Positions 1 to 7,806 of a stretch of DNA of 41,744 nucleotides are shown here, piece by piece (position 1 is the stretch's first letter; each line of letters starts with the position of its first letter). The stretch covers positions 5,146 through 46,889 of the forward strand of contig NZ_AUIS01000019.1 in assembly GCF_000423825.1 (NCBI RefSeq), in the 5' to 3' direction. The position numbers and the translations under genes were made by a program. Origin of the DNA: Thermithiobacillus tepidarius DSM 3134. Its GTDB lineage: Bacteria; Pseudomonadota; Gammaproteobacteria; Acidithiobacillales; Thermithiobacillaceae. The notes beneath the pieces are model-generated. The model saw only the letters and a program-made list of their open reading frames with translations, was not told the origin of the DNA and searched no databases.

Positions 1-49
1 CCAGTCACCAGTCACCAGTCACCAGTCACCAGTCACCAGTCACCAGTCA
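1..49. repeat. Tandem array of a 7-bp unit (CCAGTCA), 7 copies
   Basis: Seven perfect head-to-tail copies of CCAGTCA begin at the first base of the window, so the array probably extends further left. The last copy overlaps the 3' end of the PsiE-like gene and supplies its final Asp and Trp codons and its TGA stop (40-42). Because 7 is not a multiple of 3, the array carries stop codons in several frames, and changes in copy number should not alter the PsiE product. Perfect identity between copies suggests recent slippage. Confidence 0.95.
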
Positions 50-519
50 CTCGTCCCGTTCTCCGGCAGGTGCCGGTCATCTCGCTCGCGCATCATCCAG
101 TAGACGGCGCCGAGCGCCAGGGTGACGGCGGCCAGCGCTATCAGCATGAGGGCGTCGGTTTCGTGGAGGTCGAGGATGATGAATTTGCGGGACAGGGCGA
201 GCAGGGCGATGAGGATGACGGTCTTGACCTGGATGATGCTTTCGCGGCCGCCGATCACCCGCAGGATGGAGTAGCGGAATTCCATGGCGATGAGCACGGT
301 CATGATCTCGCCGAAGATGTTCTGGAACGCCTTGTGGTCCAAGGGGTTGAGCACGCCGCTCAGCAGCCCGAAGAGGACGTCCTCGGCCAGCCGATACAGG
401 GCGATGAGAATGATGATGCTGATCAGGAAGACGAGGACGTAGGAGACCAGCAGCTCGAAGCGCTTGTAGGAGCTGAGGCTCAGATAGTGCTTGAGCAACG
501 CCCGGCGAGCTGCGCCCAT
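40..519 (-). CDS. PsiE-family (phosphate-starvation-inducible) inner-membrane protein
   Basis: The 159-residue product has a basic N-terminus and about four hydrophobic segments (roughly residues 22-50, 68-85, 97-112 and 120-142). The pattern, including a Phe-Gly-Glu-Ile-Met segment followed by a Glu-Phe-Arg-Tyr segment, fits the PsiE family. E. coli PsiE is induced by phosphate starvation, but its biochemical role is unknown. The ATG lies 3 bases after the cbpM stop, so the gene looks like the last member of a cbpA-cbpM-psiE operon. The charged tail (Arg-Glu-Arg-Asp-Asp) ends inside the heptamer repeat. Family membership is fairly secure; function is not. Confidence 0.8.
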   Translation of the reverse strand: MGAARRALLKHYLSLSSYKRFELLVSYVLVFLISIIILIALYRLAEDVLFGLLSGVLNPLDHKAFQNIFGEIMTVLIAMEFRYSILRVIGGRESIIQVKTVILIALLALSRKFIILDLHETDALMLIALAAVTLALGAVYWMMRERDDRHLPENGTSDW

Positions 520-522
520 GCC

Positions 523-846
523 TCAGCTCCCGCGCAGTTGCGCCAGGCAGGCCATCTGGCGCTCCAGCTCCTCCAGTTGCTCCAGCAGGTCGAGAGCCAG
601 GGCGGCGCCGGCCCAGTTGAGCTCCAGGTCGCGGCACAGGCGCATGCCGATGCGCGCCCGGCGCAGGTCCGTGGCGGCGAAGGTCCACTCGGGGCCGCCG
701 CGCGGATGCACGATGCCGTAGGCGACCAGGGCTTCCACCGTCTCGACGGGGCTTTGCAACTGCGTGCAGAATGCTTCCAGGGACAGGGTTTCGTGGGTGT
801 CGCCCAAGAGGCGGGCTTCCAGGATGTTCAGCAGGTTTCCAGCCAT
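523..846 (-). CDS. cbpM: Chaperone modulator CbpM
   Basis: This 107-residue protein starts 2 bases after the cbpA stop, with a GGGAG ribosome-binding site inside the cbpA end. It has the size and character of CbpM: an N-terminal MerR-like helical region with a Gly-Ile-Val-His-Pro-Arg-Gly turn (about residues 44-50), then a long Leu/Glu-rich helix near the C-terminus. CbpM binds the J-domain of CbpA and blocks its stimulation of DnaK. Position directly after cbpA is the main support, since family sequence conservation is low. Confidence 0.85.
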   Translation of the reverse strand: MAGNLLNILEARLLGDTHETLSLEAFCTQLQSPVETVEALVAYGIVHPRGGPEWTFAATDLRRARIGMRLCRDLELNWAGAALALDLLEQLEELERQMACLAQLRGS

Positions 847-848
847 TC

Positions 849-1817
849 TCAGACTCCCTCCAAGCTGGCGCGCGGCTTAAAGTTGGAGCTTTGGGCGAGC
901 TGTTCGAAGAGGGTCCGCTCGCGGTCGCTCAAATGCTTGGGCACGACGACCTGGAGCACGGCGAAGAGATCGCCCGCGCCCTTGCCGCCCGGCTTCGGCA
1001 GCCCTTTGCCGGCCAGGCGCATCTTCTGGCCCGTGCTGGCCCCGGCCGGGATCTTCAGGCGCACGCGGCCGTCCAGGGTGGGCACTTCCACCGTGGCGCC
1101 GAGGGCGGCCTCCCAGGGGGCCAGCGGCAGTTCCACGCTGAGGTTGTGCTCCTGCACCTTGAACAGGGGATGCGGCTGCAGGGCGATGCGCAGGTACAGA
1201 TCCCCCGCCGGTCCGCCGCCGTAGCCCTTGCCGCCCTGGCCCGCCAGGCGCAGGCGCTGACCCTCGCTCACGCCTTTGGGGATGCGCACCTGGATCTGCC
1301 GGGGCACGCGCGCGACCCGGCCGTTGGGCTGCACCTCCGGCATTTCCAGGCGCACGGTTTTCTGGGTGCCGGCGAAAGCCTCCTCCAGGGTGACCGGCAG
1401 GGTCACTTCGAAGTCCTCGCCGGCCGCGGCGAAGCCCGCCCCGGCGCCCGCTCCCGCGCCGCGTCCAAAGCCGCCGCGCCCCGGGCCGCCGCCGAAGAGG
1501 CTCTCGAAGAAGTCGCTGAAGCCGCCGGCTTCGGCACCGCCGCCCCAATGGAAGTGCACGTTCTCCTCCCAGCCGGGCGGCGGGCGGAATTCCTGGCCCG
1601 CCTGGTAGCTGCCCAGCTGGTCGTAGGCGCTGCGCTTCTCGGGGTCTTTCAGGACCTCGTAGGCTTCCTGTAGTTCTTTGAATTTTTCTTCGGCATTCGG
1701 TTCCTTGCTGACGTCCGGGTGGTACTTGCGGGCGAGCTTGCGATAGACGCGCTTGATCTCTTCCTGGTCGGCGCTTTTTTCTACGCCGAGGACTTTGTAG
1801 TAGTCTTTGTATTCCAA
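849..1817 (-). CDS. cbpA: CbpA-type J-domain co-chaperone (TTG start)
   Basis: A 322-residue class B J-protein. The J-domain (residues about 2-67) contains the His-Pro-Asp motif within Lys-Tyr-His-Pro-Asp-Val. It is followed by a Gly/Phe/Ala-rich linker and two C-terminal beta-domains. The Cys-rich zinc module of DnaJ is absent, which separates CbpA from DnaJ. The reading frame stays open to 1997, but the extra 60 codons resemble no J-protein. A TTG at 1815-1817 sits 6 bases after a GGAGG sequence and begins exactly at Glu-Tyr-Lys-Asp-Tyr-Tyr, so I place the start there. The protein would stimulate DnaK ATPase and may bind curved DNA. It is followed at once by its inhibitor CbpM. Confidence 0.92.
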   Translation of the reverse strand: MEYKDYYKVLGVEKSADQEEIKRVYRKLARKYHPDVSKEPNAEEKFKELQEAYEVLKDPEKRSAYDQLGSYQAGQEFRPPPGWEENVHFHWGGGAEAGGFSDFFESLFGGGPGRGGFGRGAGAGAGAGFAAAGEDFEVTLPVTLEEAFAGTQKTVRLEMPEVQPNGRVARVPRQIQVRIPKGVSEGQRLRLAGQGGKGYGGGPAGDLYLRIALQPHPLFKVQEHNLSVELPLAPWEAALGATVEVPTLDGRVRLKIPAGASTGQKMRLAGKGLPKPGGKGAGDLFAVLQVVVPKHLSDRERTLFEQLAQSSNFKPRASLEGV

Positions 1818-2024
1818 GGCCGGCCTCCGCCGATGAGCTGATTTATCAATCCGAAATGAGCAGATACCTTGCAGAAACAGGTTACCGGCAGACAGCCCGG
1901 CAGGCGCCCGCCTTAAGGGGAAAGAGGCGGCGCCTCGGCCAGGCGAATTGCCGTGTTTGCGTTTCCCTAAATATGGGCTGTCTGCGGCGCATTTCAAGTC
2001 GCACCTCTTCCCGGAGCGCCTGCC

Positions 2025-2735
2025 ATGCTACCCCTCGCCGACAATATACCGAACCGTGAGTCGCCCCGGGTCCTTTGGGTTTTGATTCTGGCCAATATCC
2101 TGGCTTTCGGCCTGCAGCTGAGCGTGCCCGGGCCGGCGGCGGAGGCGTTCTTCCAGGAGTTCGGCCTGGTGCCCGCCCGCTACAGCAATCCGGCCTGGGC
2201 CAGCTTGCACGACCTCAATCCCAGCGATTACAGCCCCTTCCTGTTGAATGCTTTCCTGCACGGCGGCTGGTTCCATCTGCTCTTCAACATGTGGACCCTG
2301 TGGATTTTCGGGCCCAACGTGGAGGACGACATGGGCCATGGCCGCTTTCTCGTCTTTTACGTGGTGGCGGCACTGGCGGCCAGCTACGCGCACTACTTCT
2401 TCAACGCCTATTCCACGATGCCGGCCGTCGGCGCCTCCGGCGCCATTGCCGGCGTCATGGCGGCATACTTGATTTACTTCCCCCGGGCACGCATCCTCAC
2501 CCTGTTCCCGGTCTTCATCATTCCGTTTTTCTTCAACGTTCCCGCTTATGTCTTCATCCTGGCCTGGTTCGTGATCCAGGTCTTTTCCGGCAGCCTGGCC
2601 CTGCTGCAGCCCATCGGCGAGGGTGGGGTGGCGTGGTGGGCGCATATCGGCGGCTTCGCCGCCGGCCTGCTCATGGCGCCCTTCCTGCGCAAGGCGCCGG
2701 CGCTGCGCATGCGGCTGCAGGAAGGAGGGTGGTGA
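2025..2735 (+). CDS. Rhomboid-family intramembrane serine protease
   Basis: The 236-residue product is a polytopic membrane protein with about six hydrophobic helices. The catalytic serine motif Gly-Ala-Ser-Gly-Ala (Ser138) and the partner histidine in His-Ile-Gly-Gly (His207) are both present, as is the [11 protein letters not shown] segment typical of loop 1 and helix 2. Active rhomboids cleave membrane proteins within or near the bilayer; the substrate cannot be told from sequence. It is transcribed divergently from cbpA across about 207 bases. GGAG lies 8 bases before the ATG. Nothing in the neighbourhood suggests a specific partner. Confidence 0.93.
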   Translation: MLPLADNIPNRESPRVLWVLILANILAFGLQLSVPGPAAEAFFQEFGLVPARYSNPAWASLHDLNPSDYSPFLLNAFLHGGWFHLLFNMWTLWIFGPNVEDDMGHGRFLVFYVVAALAASYAHYFFNAYSTMPAVGASGAIAGVMAAYLIYFPRARILTLFPVFIIPFFFNVPAYVFILAWFVIQVFSGSLALLQPIGEGGVAWWAHIGGFAAGLLMAPFLRKAPALRMRLQEGGW

Positions 2736-2752
2736 AGGGCGGATTCTGCGAT

Positions 2753-2769
2753 GGTGCGTCTGACGCACC
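2753..2769. other. Perfect 7-bp stem, 3-base loop, between rhomboid gene and uvrD
   Basis: GGTGCGT, loop CTG, then ACGCACC forms a perfect hairpin 17 bases after the rhomboid stop and just before the uvrD promoter. No T-run follows, so it is a poor intrinsic terminator. It could be an operator, as it overlaps the expected -35 region of uvrD, or a weak transcript-end structure. Confidence 0.5.
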
Positions 2770-2777
2770 GGTAAATC

Positions 2778-2786
2778 TGGTATACT
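2778..2786 (+). promoter_or_regulatory. Extended -10 promoter element for uvrD
   Basis: TGGTATACT matches an extended -10 (TGn followed by TATACT, 5 of 6 to consensus). No good -35 hexamer is present, which is common for extended -10 promoters. The expected start of transcription, about 7 bases downstream, falls at or next to the uvrD ATG at 2794. Confidence 0.5.
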
Positions 2787-2793
2787 GCCGGCC

Positions 2794-4962
2794 ATGAAGT
2801 CCACTCCCCTGAATCCGCGCCAACTCGAGGCGGTGACCCTGTCCGGCGGACCGGCCCTGGTGCTGGCGGGCGCCGGCTCCGGCAAGACCCGCGTCCTGAC
2901 CCACCGCATCGCCCACCTGATCGAGTCCGGGCTGTCGCCGCGCGAGGTGCTGGCGGTGACCTTCACCAACAAGGCGGCCGCCGAGATGCGCGAGCGTGTC
3001 GGGCGGCTGCTCAGCATCGACGTGCGCCCGCTGTGGATCGGCACCTTCCACGGGCTGGCGCACCGGTTGCTGCGCCTGCATCATCGCGCCCTCGACCTGC
3101 CGGAAAACTTCCAGATCCTGGACAGCGACGACCAGCTGCGCCTGATCAAGCGCGTGCTGCGCGAGCTCAACATGGACGAGAAGGCCTGGCCGCCGCGCAT
3201 GCTCGCCGGGCTGATCAACCGCTGGAAGGACGAAGGACTGCTGCCGGAAAAGATCGAGCCGGAGGACGGCCTGGCGGCCCAGGGGCTGCGGGTCTACCAG
3301 GCCTATGAGGCGGTCAAGCGGCGTTCGGGGCTGATCGATTTCGCCGACCTGCTGCTCGGCGCCCTGCGCCTGTGGCAGGACCCGGACATTCTGCGCCAGT
3401 ATCAGCAGCGCTTCCGGCACGTGCTGGTGGACGAGTTCCAGGACACCAACCGGGTGCAGTACCAGTGGCTGCGCCAACTGGCGCTGGCCCATCAGAACCT
3501 CTTCGTGGTGGGCGACGACGACCAGGCCATCTACGGCTGGCGCGGGGCGCGGGTGGAGAATCTGCTGCGCTTCGGCGAGGATTTCCCGGGCACCACCCTG
3601 ATCCGCCTGGAACAGAATTACCGCTCCACCCAAACCATCCTCGACGCCGCCAACGCGGTGATCAGCCGCAATCCCCAGCGCATGGGCAAGACCCTGTGGA
3701 CCGAGTCCGCGGACCAGAGCCCGATCCAGCTCTACGCCGCCTACAATGAGGTGGACGAGGCGCGCTACGTGGTCGGCCGCATCCAGCAGTGGGTGGCGGC
3801 GGGCGGGCGCCATGACGAGTGCGCCGTGCTCTACCGCGCCAACGCGCAGAGCCGCATCTTCGAAGAGGTGCTGGTGCAGCAGGGCGTGCCCTACCGCGTC
3901 TACGGCGGGCTGCGCTTCTTCGACCGCGCCGAGGTCAAGGACGCCTTGGCCTACCTGCGCCTGATCCACAATCGCCATGACGACGCCGCCTTCGAGCGGG
4001 TGGTGAACCTGCCCACCCGCGGCATTGGCCCCGGCACCCTGGACGCCCTGCGCGCCCAGGTGCGGACCTACGGCATTTCGCTGTGGCAGGCGGCGGCGCG
4101 GGCCGAGGGGGCGGCGGCGCGCAAGCTGGCGGTGTTCATGAACCTCATCGATGGCCTGGCGCAGCGCTATCGCGACCAGCCCCTGGACGTGGCGCTGGCC
4201 GGCGTCATCCAGGACACCGAGCTGCGCGCCTGGTACGCGCGCCAGAGCGACCGGGCCGAGGCGCGCGAGGAGAACCTGGACGAGCTCATCAACGCCGCGC
4301 GCAGCTTCGCCGCCCAGGCGGCACTGGAGCGCCCGGCGGCGGAGGAGGGCGGCGCGGCCAGCATCCTGAGCGAGTTCCTCACCCACGCCGCCCTGGAGGC
4401 GGGCGAGGGGCAGGCGGACGCCTGGAGCGACTGCGTGCACCTCATGAGCCTGCACAGCGCCAAGGGCCTGGAGTTTCCCCTGGTCTTCCTGGCGGGCCTG
4501 GAGGAGGGGCTCTTTCCCCACAACCGCAGCCTGGACGATCCGCAGGCCATGATGGAGGAGCGGCGCCTGTGCTACGTGGGCATGACGCGCGCCATGCGCC
4601 AGCTCGTGCTCACTTATGCCGAATCGCGGCGCCTGCATGGCAGCGAGATGCACAGCCTGCCGTCGCGCTTCCTGCGCGATGTGCCCGCCGAGCTGCTGGA
4701 GGAGGTGCGCCCGCGCCCGCGCGTCACCCGGCCGGTCTTCGACGATGCCCTCAGCGCCCCGGCGCCCCGCCGCGTGGCCCCGGTCGCGTCGAGTCCAGCG
4801 GTTCCTTTTCCCCTGGGCAGCCGCATCCGCCACCCGAGCTTCGGCGAGGGCGTGGTGCTCGACTACGACGGCGACGGCCGCCACGGCCGCATCCGCATCA
4901 ATTTCGAAGGGGTCGGAGCCAAGTGGCTGGCCTTGGGGGTGGTGAAGCTGGAGGCGGTTTGA
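2794..4962 (+). CDS. uvrD: DNA helicase II (UvrD), superfamily 1A
   Basis: The 722-residue protein has the length of E. coli UvrD. Motif I (Ala-Gly-Ala-Gly-Ser-Gly-Lys-Thr) is at residues 25-32. It is followed by motif II (Asp-Glu-Phe-Gln-Asp), motif III ([36 protein letters not shown]), motif IV (Gln-Asn-Tyr-Arg-Ser), motif V (His-Ser-Ala-Lys-Gly-Leu-Glu-Phe) and motif VI (Val-Gly-Met-Thr-Arg-Ala). The C-terminal small domain (Arg-His-Pro-Ser-Phe-Gly-Glu-Gly ... Lys-Trp-Leu) is the RNA-polymerase-binding Tudor-like domain that favours UvrD over Rep. It unwinds DNA in nucleotide excision and mismatch repair. No clear ribosome-binding site precedes the ATG. Confidence 0.95.
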   Translation: MKSTPLNPRQLEAVTLSGGPALVLAGAGSGKTRVLTHRIAHLIESGLSPREVLAVTFTNKAAAEMRERVGRLLSIDVRPLWIGTFHGLAHRLLRLHHRALDLPENFQILDSDDQLRLIKRVLRELNMDEKAWPPRMLAGLINRWKDEGLLPEKIEPEDGLAAQGLRVYQAYEAVKRRSGLIDFADLLLGALRLWQDPDILRQYQQRFRHVLVDEFQDTNRVQYQWLRQLALAHQNLFVVGDDDQAIYGWRGARVENLLRFGEDFPGTTLIRLEQNYRSTQTILDAANAVISRNPQRMGKTLWTESADQSPIQLYAAYNEVDEARYVVGRIQQWVAAGGRHDECAVLYRANAQSRIFEEVLVQQGVPYRVYGGLRFFDRAEVKDALAYLRLIHNRHDDAAFERVVNLPTRGIGPGTLDALRAQVRTYGISLWQAAARAEGAAARKLAVFMNLIDGLAQRYRDQPLDVALAGVIQDTELRAWYARQSDRAEAREENLDELINAARSFAAQAALERPAAEEGGAASILSEFLTHAALEAGEGQADAWSDCVHLMSLHSAKGLEFPLVFLAGLEEGLFPHNRSLDDPQAMMEERRLCYVGMTRAMRQLVLTYAESRRLHGSEMHSLPSRFLRDVPAELLEEVRPRPRVTRPVFDDALSAPAPRRVAPVASSPAVPFPLGSRIRHPSFGEGVVLDYDGDGRHGRIRINFEGVGAKWLALGVVKLEAV

Positions 4963-5004
4963 CGTTGGGGGTTGCAGCGGGAAGGCTGGGCTGGATCCCC
5001 AGAT

Positions 5005-5074
5005 CGTAGGAGCGGGCTTGCCCGCGATGGGCTGGATCGACCGCCAAGCAATCGCGAGCAAGCTCGCTCCTACG
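5005..5074. repeat. REP-type inverted pair between uvrD and the GCS2 gene
   Basis: Two 24-base units lie in opposite orientation: CGTAGGAGCGGGCTTGCCCG (then CGAT) at 5005-5028 and its near-complement at 5051-5074. Each unit also contains a short internal hairpin (GCGGGCTTGCCCGC in the first). This is the architecture of bacterial REP/BIME elements. It occupies the centre of a 243-base gap that has no gene. Confidence 0.9.
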
Positions 5075-5205
5075 CCGATGATGGCAGCCCGCCTCATCCT
5101 CTTGGCTCGGGAGTCGGCCTCACCCCGTCCTACCCCCGGCGTATCAACGTCATCCTGCCGCGCGGATATACTTGCTGATAAGCCCCCAAGCCTCCGGAGC
5201 GTGCC

Positions 5206-6636
5206 GTGGGTCAGGAAATCAAGCATGTCCGCTTCTCCCGCCAGGACTTCGCCGCGTTTCAGGAACGCCTGCGCGCGGAGACCGAGCTGCTGGCCGCCTG
5301 GTTCGCGGAAGGCCGCTTCGATGCGGGGCCGGCGGTGGGCGGCTTCGAGCTGGAGGCCTGGCTGGTCGACCACCATTGCCGGCCGCTGCCCATCAACGAG
5401 CGTTTCATCCAGGCTTTGGGCAGTCCAATGGTGGTGCCGGAGCTGGCCCGCTTCAACGTGGAGATGAACAGCCTGCCCCACACGCTGCGCGGCGACGTAC
5501 TGCGGCGGACGGAAGCGGAGCTGGACGCCACCTGGCGGCGCTGCGAGGCGGTGGCGGGCGAGCTGGATGCGCGCCTGGTCATGATCGGCATCCTGCCCAC
5601 CGTGCGCGAGGAGGAGCTGAATCTCGCCAACATGTCGCGCATGAAGCGCTTCCGCGCCCTCAATGCCCAGGTGCTGCGCTTGCGCCATGGCCATCCGCTG
5701 GAGGTGGACATCCACGGCGCCGACGACCTGCACACCCTGCACGGGGACGTGATGCTGGAAGCGGCGGCGACCTCCTTTCAGATCCATCTGCAGGTGCCGC
5801 CCGCCGAGGCGGCCCGCTTCTACAACGCCGCGCTGGTCCTGTCCGCGCCCATGGTGGCGGCCACCGCCAACTCCCCGCATCTCTTCGGCAAGCGCCTGTG
5901 GGACGAGACCCGCATTCCCCTCTTCGAGCAGGCCACCGCCCTGGACGAGGTGGAGACGGATGCCGCGCACTCCCTGAACCGCACCAGCTTCGGCACCGGC
6001 TACGTGCAGAGCCTGCTGGACTGCTTTCGCGAAAACCTCGAGCACCATCCCGTGCTGCTGCCCATCTTGGCCGAGCAGGCGCCGGAGGCGCTCGCCCACC
6101 TGCGCCTGCACAACGGCACCATCTGGCGCTGGAACCGGCCGATCGTCGGTTTCGATGCGGCGGGCCGGCCGCACCTGCGCATCGAGCACCGGGTGGTGCC
6201 GGCCGGCCCCGGCGTGACCGATGCCGTAGCCAACATGGCGCTCTTCTTCGGGCTGGTGCATGCCCTGGCGCGGCAGGCGCCGGCGCCAGAGGAGCGTTTG
6301 CCTTTCGAGCAGGCGCGCGCCAATTTCTACGCCGCCGCCGAACAAGGCTTGGCGGCCGAGCTCGTGTGGCTGGACGGACGCCGGCGGCCGGTACGGCGGC
6401 TGCTCCTGGACGAGCTCCTGCCCCTGGCGCGTACCGGCCTGGAGAGTTTGGCCCTGGAAGCCGCCGACATCGACCGTTACCTGGGCATCATCGCCGCCCG
6501 CGTGGAGCGCGGGCGCACCGGCGCGGCCTGGCAACGGGCGTGGGTGGCGCAGCACGGCGCCGACATGCAGGCCCTCACCGCCGCCTACGTGGCGCGCCAG
6601 CGCAGCGCCGCGCCGGTGCATGAATGGGAGTTGTGA
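5206..6636 (+). CDS. GCS2-type glutamate-cysteine-ligase-like carboxylate-amine ligase
   Basis: The 476-residue product resembles the GCS2 fold: an early Gly-Phe-Glu-Leu-Glu-Ala-Trp segment (about residues 45-51), an Asn-Met-Ser-Arg-Met region, a Phe-Gln-Ile-His-Leu-Gln-Val strand, Thr-Ala-Asn-Ser-Pro and an Ile-Glu-His-Arg segment. Enzymes of this fold use ATP to join a carboxylate, often the gamma-carboxyl of glutamate, to an amine. The GTG start at 5206 follows a CGGAG site. It is 4 bases upstream of an aspartoacylase-like hydrolase gene, and the pair is probably one operon. Low resemblance to classical GshA makes glutathione synthesis an unsafe call; the true substrate is unknown. Confidence 0.75.
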   Translation: MGQEIKHVRFSRQDFAAFQERLRAETELLAAWFAEGRFDAGPAVGGFELEAWLVDHHCRPLPINERFIQALGSPMVVPELARFNVEMNSLPHTLRGDVLRRTEAELDATWRRCEAVAGELDARLVMIGILPTVREEELNLANMSRMKRFRALNAQVLRLRHGHPLEVDIHGADDLHTLHGDVMLEAAATSFQIHLQVPPAEAARFYNAALVLSAPMVAATANSPHLFGKRLWDETRIPLFEQATALDEVETDAAHSLNRTSFGTGYVQSLLDCFRENLEHHPVLLPILAEQAPEALAHLRLHNGTIWRWNRPIVGFDAAGRPHLRIEHRVVPAGPGVTDAVANMALFFGLVHALARQAPAPEERLPFEQARANFYAAAEQGLAAELVWLDGRRRPVRRLLLDELLPLARTGLESLALEAADIDRYLGIIAARVERGRTGAAWQRAWVAQHGADMQALTAAYVARQRSAAPVHEWEL

Positions 6637-6640
6637 GCCG

Positions 6641-7654
6641 ATGCTGAACATCATCGATCACGTGCCGGACGGCCTGCTGGCGGCGGATGCGCGCCACCTG
6701 CACGAGGTGTTGGCGGGGCCGACCCTGATCCATCTGCCGGGCCGGCGGCCGGAGCCGCTCTTCGTGTCGGTGCTGCTGCACGGCAACGAGGACACCGGGC
6801 TGACCGCGGTGCAGGCCCTTTGGCGCAAATATCAAGGGCGCGAGCTGCCGCGGGCGCTGTCCGTCTTCATCGGCAACGTGGCGGCGGCGCGCCACGGCAT
6901 GCGCCGCCTGGAGGGGCAGCCCGACTACAACCGCATCTGGCCCGGCGGCGAAGCCGGGCAGACGCCGGAGCACGCCATGATGGGCCAGGTGGTGGCGGAG
7001 ATGCGCGCGCGCGGCGTCTTCGCCAGCGTGGACGTGCACAACAACACCGGCCTCAACCCGCATTACGCCTGCGTCAACCGCATCGACCAGCGCTTTTTCC
7101 ATCTGGCCACGCTGTTCAGCCGCACGGTGGTCTATTTCATCCGCCCGCTCGGCGTGCAGACGGCAGCCTTCGCCGAGCTCTGTCCCGCCGTCACCCTGGA
7201 ATGCGGGCAGCCGGGGCAGGCCTATGGGGTGGAGCACGTGCTGGATTACTTGGAGGCCTGCCTGCACCTGGCCGAGATTCCCACCCACCCGGTGGCCGAG
7301 CACGATATGGATCTCTTTCACACGGTGGCGACGGTGACGGTGCCGGCGGCGGTGGACTTCGGCTTCGGCGACGCGGCGGCGGACATCCGCTTCGTCGGCG
7401 ACCTCGACCATCTCAACTTCCGCGAACTGCCGGCGGGCACGCTGCTCGGCTGGTTGCGGCCGGACGGCGGCGTCCGGCTGGAAGTGCGCGACGAGCAGGG
7501 CCGGGAGGTGGGCGCGGATTTCTTCCGCTGGGACCACGGCGAGATCCGCACCGCGCGCCCGCTCATGCCGTCCATGCTCACCCTCGACCAGCGGGTGATC
7601 CGCCAGGACTGCCTGTGCTATCTCATGGAGCGCTATCCGTTGGCGGGCGCATAG
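6641..7654 (+). CDS. M14-family succinylglutamate desuccinylase/aspartoacylase-like metallohydrolase
   Basis: The 337-residue protein carries the zinc site of the AstE/AspA branch of M14: His47 and Glu50 in His-Gly-Asn-Glu-Asp-Thr-Gly, then His133 in Asp-Val-His-Asn-Asn. The probable catalytic glutamate is Glu187 in Glu-Cys-Gly-Gln. Family members hydrolyse N-acyl amino acids. The frame is open far upstream, but that part lies inside the GCS2-like gene, and the ATG at 6641 fits the family N-terminus. Pairing with an amide-forming ligase suggests that the two make and break, or trim, the same type of amide bond; this is inference. A 6-bp hairpin at 7674-7688 follows the stop. Confidence 0.85.
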   Translation: MLNIIDHVPDGLLAADARHLHEVLAGPTLIHLPGRRPEPLFVSVLLHGNEDTGLTAVQALWRKYQGRELPRALSVFIGNVAAARHGMRRLEGQPDYNRIWPGGEAGQTPEHAMMGQVVAEMRARGVFASVDVHNNTGLNPHYACVNRIDQRFFHLATLFSRTVVYFIRPLGVQTAAFAELCPAVTLECGQPGQAYGVEHVLDYLEACLHLAEIPTHPVAEHDMDLFHTVATVTVPAAVDFGFGDAAADIRFVGDLDHLNFRELPAGTLLGWLRPDGGVRLEVRDEQGREVGADFFRWDHGEIRTARPLMPSMLTLDQRVIRQDCLCYLMERYPLAGA

Positions 7655-7703
7655 CGCAGACAGGCGCCCGGCGGGCAGGCCGCCTGCCTGACCAGAGCCT
7701 GTT

Positions 7704-7774
7704 ATCGCGAGCCAGCTCGCTCCTACGACGGACAGGGCGGCCGTGTGCAGCGTAGGCGCGGGCTTGCCCGCGAT
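7704..7774. repeat. REP-type inverted pair between M14 hydrolase and sensor kinase genes
   Basis: A unit at 7704-7727 (ATCGCGAGCCAGCTCGCTCC then TACG) and an opposite unit at 7751-7774 (CGTAGGCGCGGGCTTGCCCG then CGAT) form a tail-to-tail palindrome like that at 5005-5074. It lies between the 3' ends of convergent genes, a usual place for REPs, and may act as a two-way transcript-end or stabilising structure. Confidence 0.9.
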
Positions 7775-7806
7775 CGGCAGGGCGGTGGCCCGGGGCGACC
7801 GCTGGC

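Noticed and set aside
1-49. Possible CRISPR array
   Set aside because: The repeats are 7 bases long and adjacent without spacers; no cas gene is present.
1818-2024. Heat-shock (sigma-32) promoter for cbpA
   Set aside because: No convincing CTTGAA and CCCCAT-type pair at the right spacing was found.
2770-2795. LexA (SOS) box before uvrD
   Set aside because: E. coli uvrD has one, but no CTG-N10-CAG pattern is visible here.
2671-6654. A 1327-codon open frame on the minus strand
   Set aside because: It lies opposite uvrD and the GCS2-like gene, is rich in His, Gln, Arg and Ala with no domain, and is a by-product of high G+C codon use.
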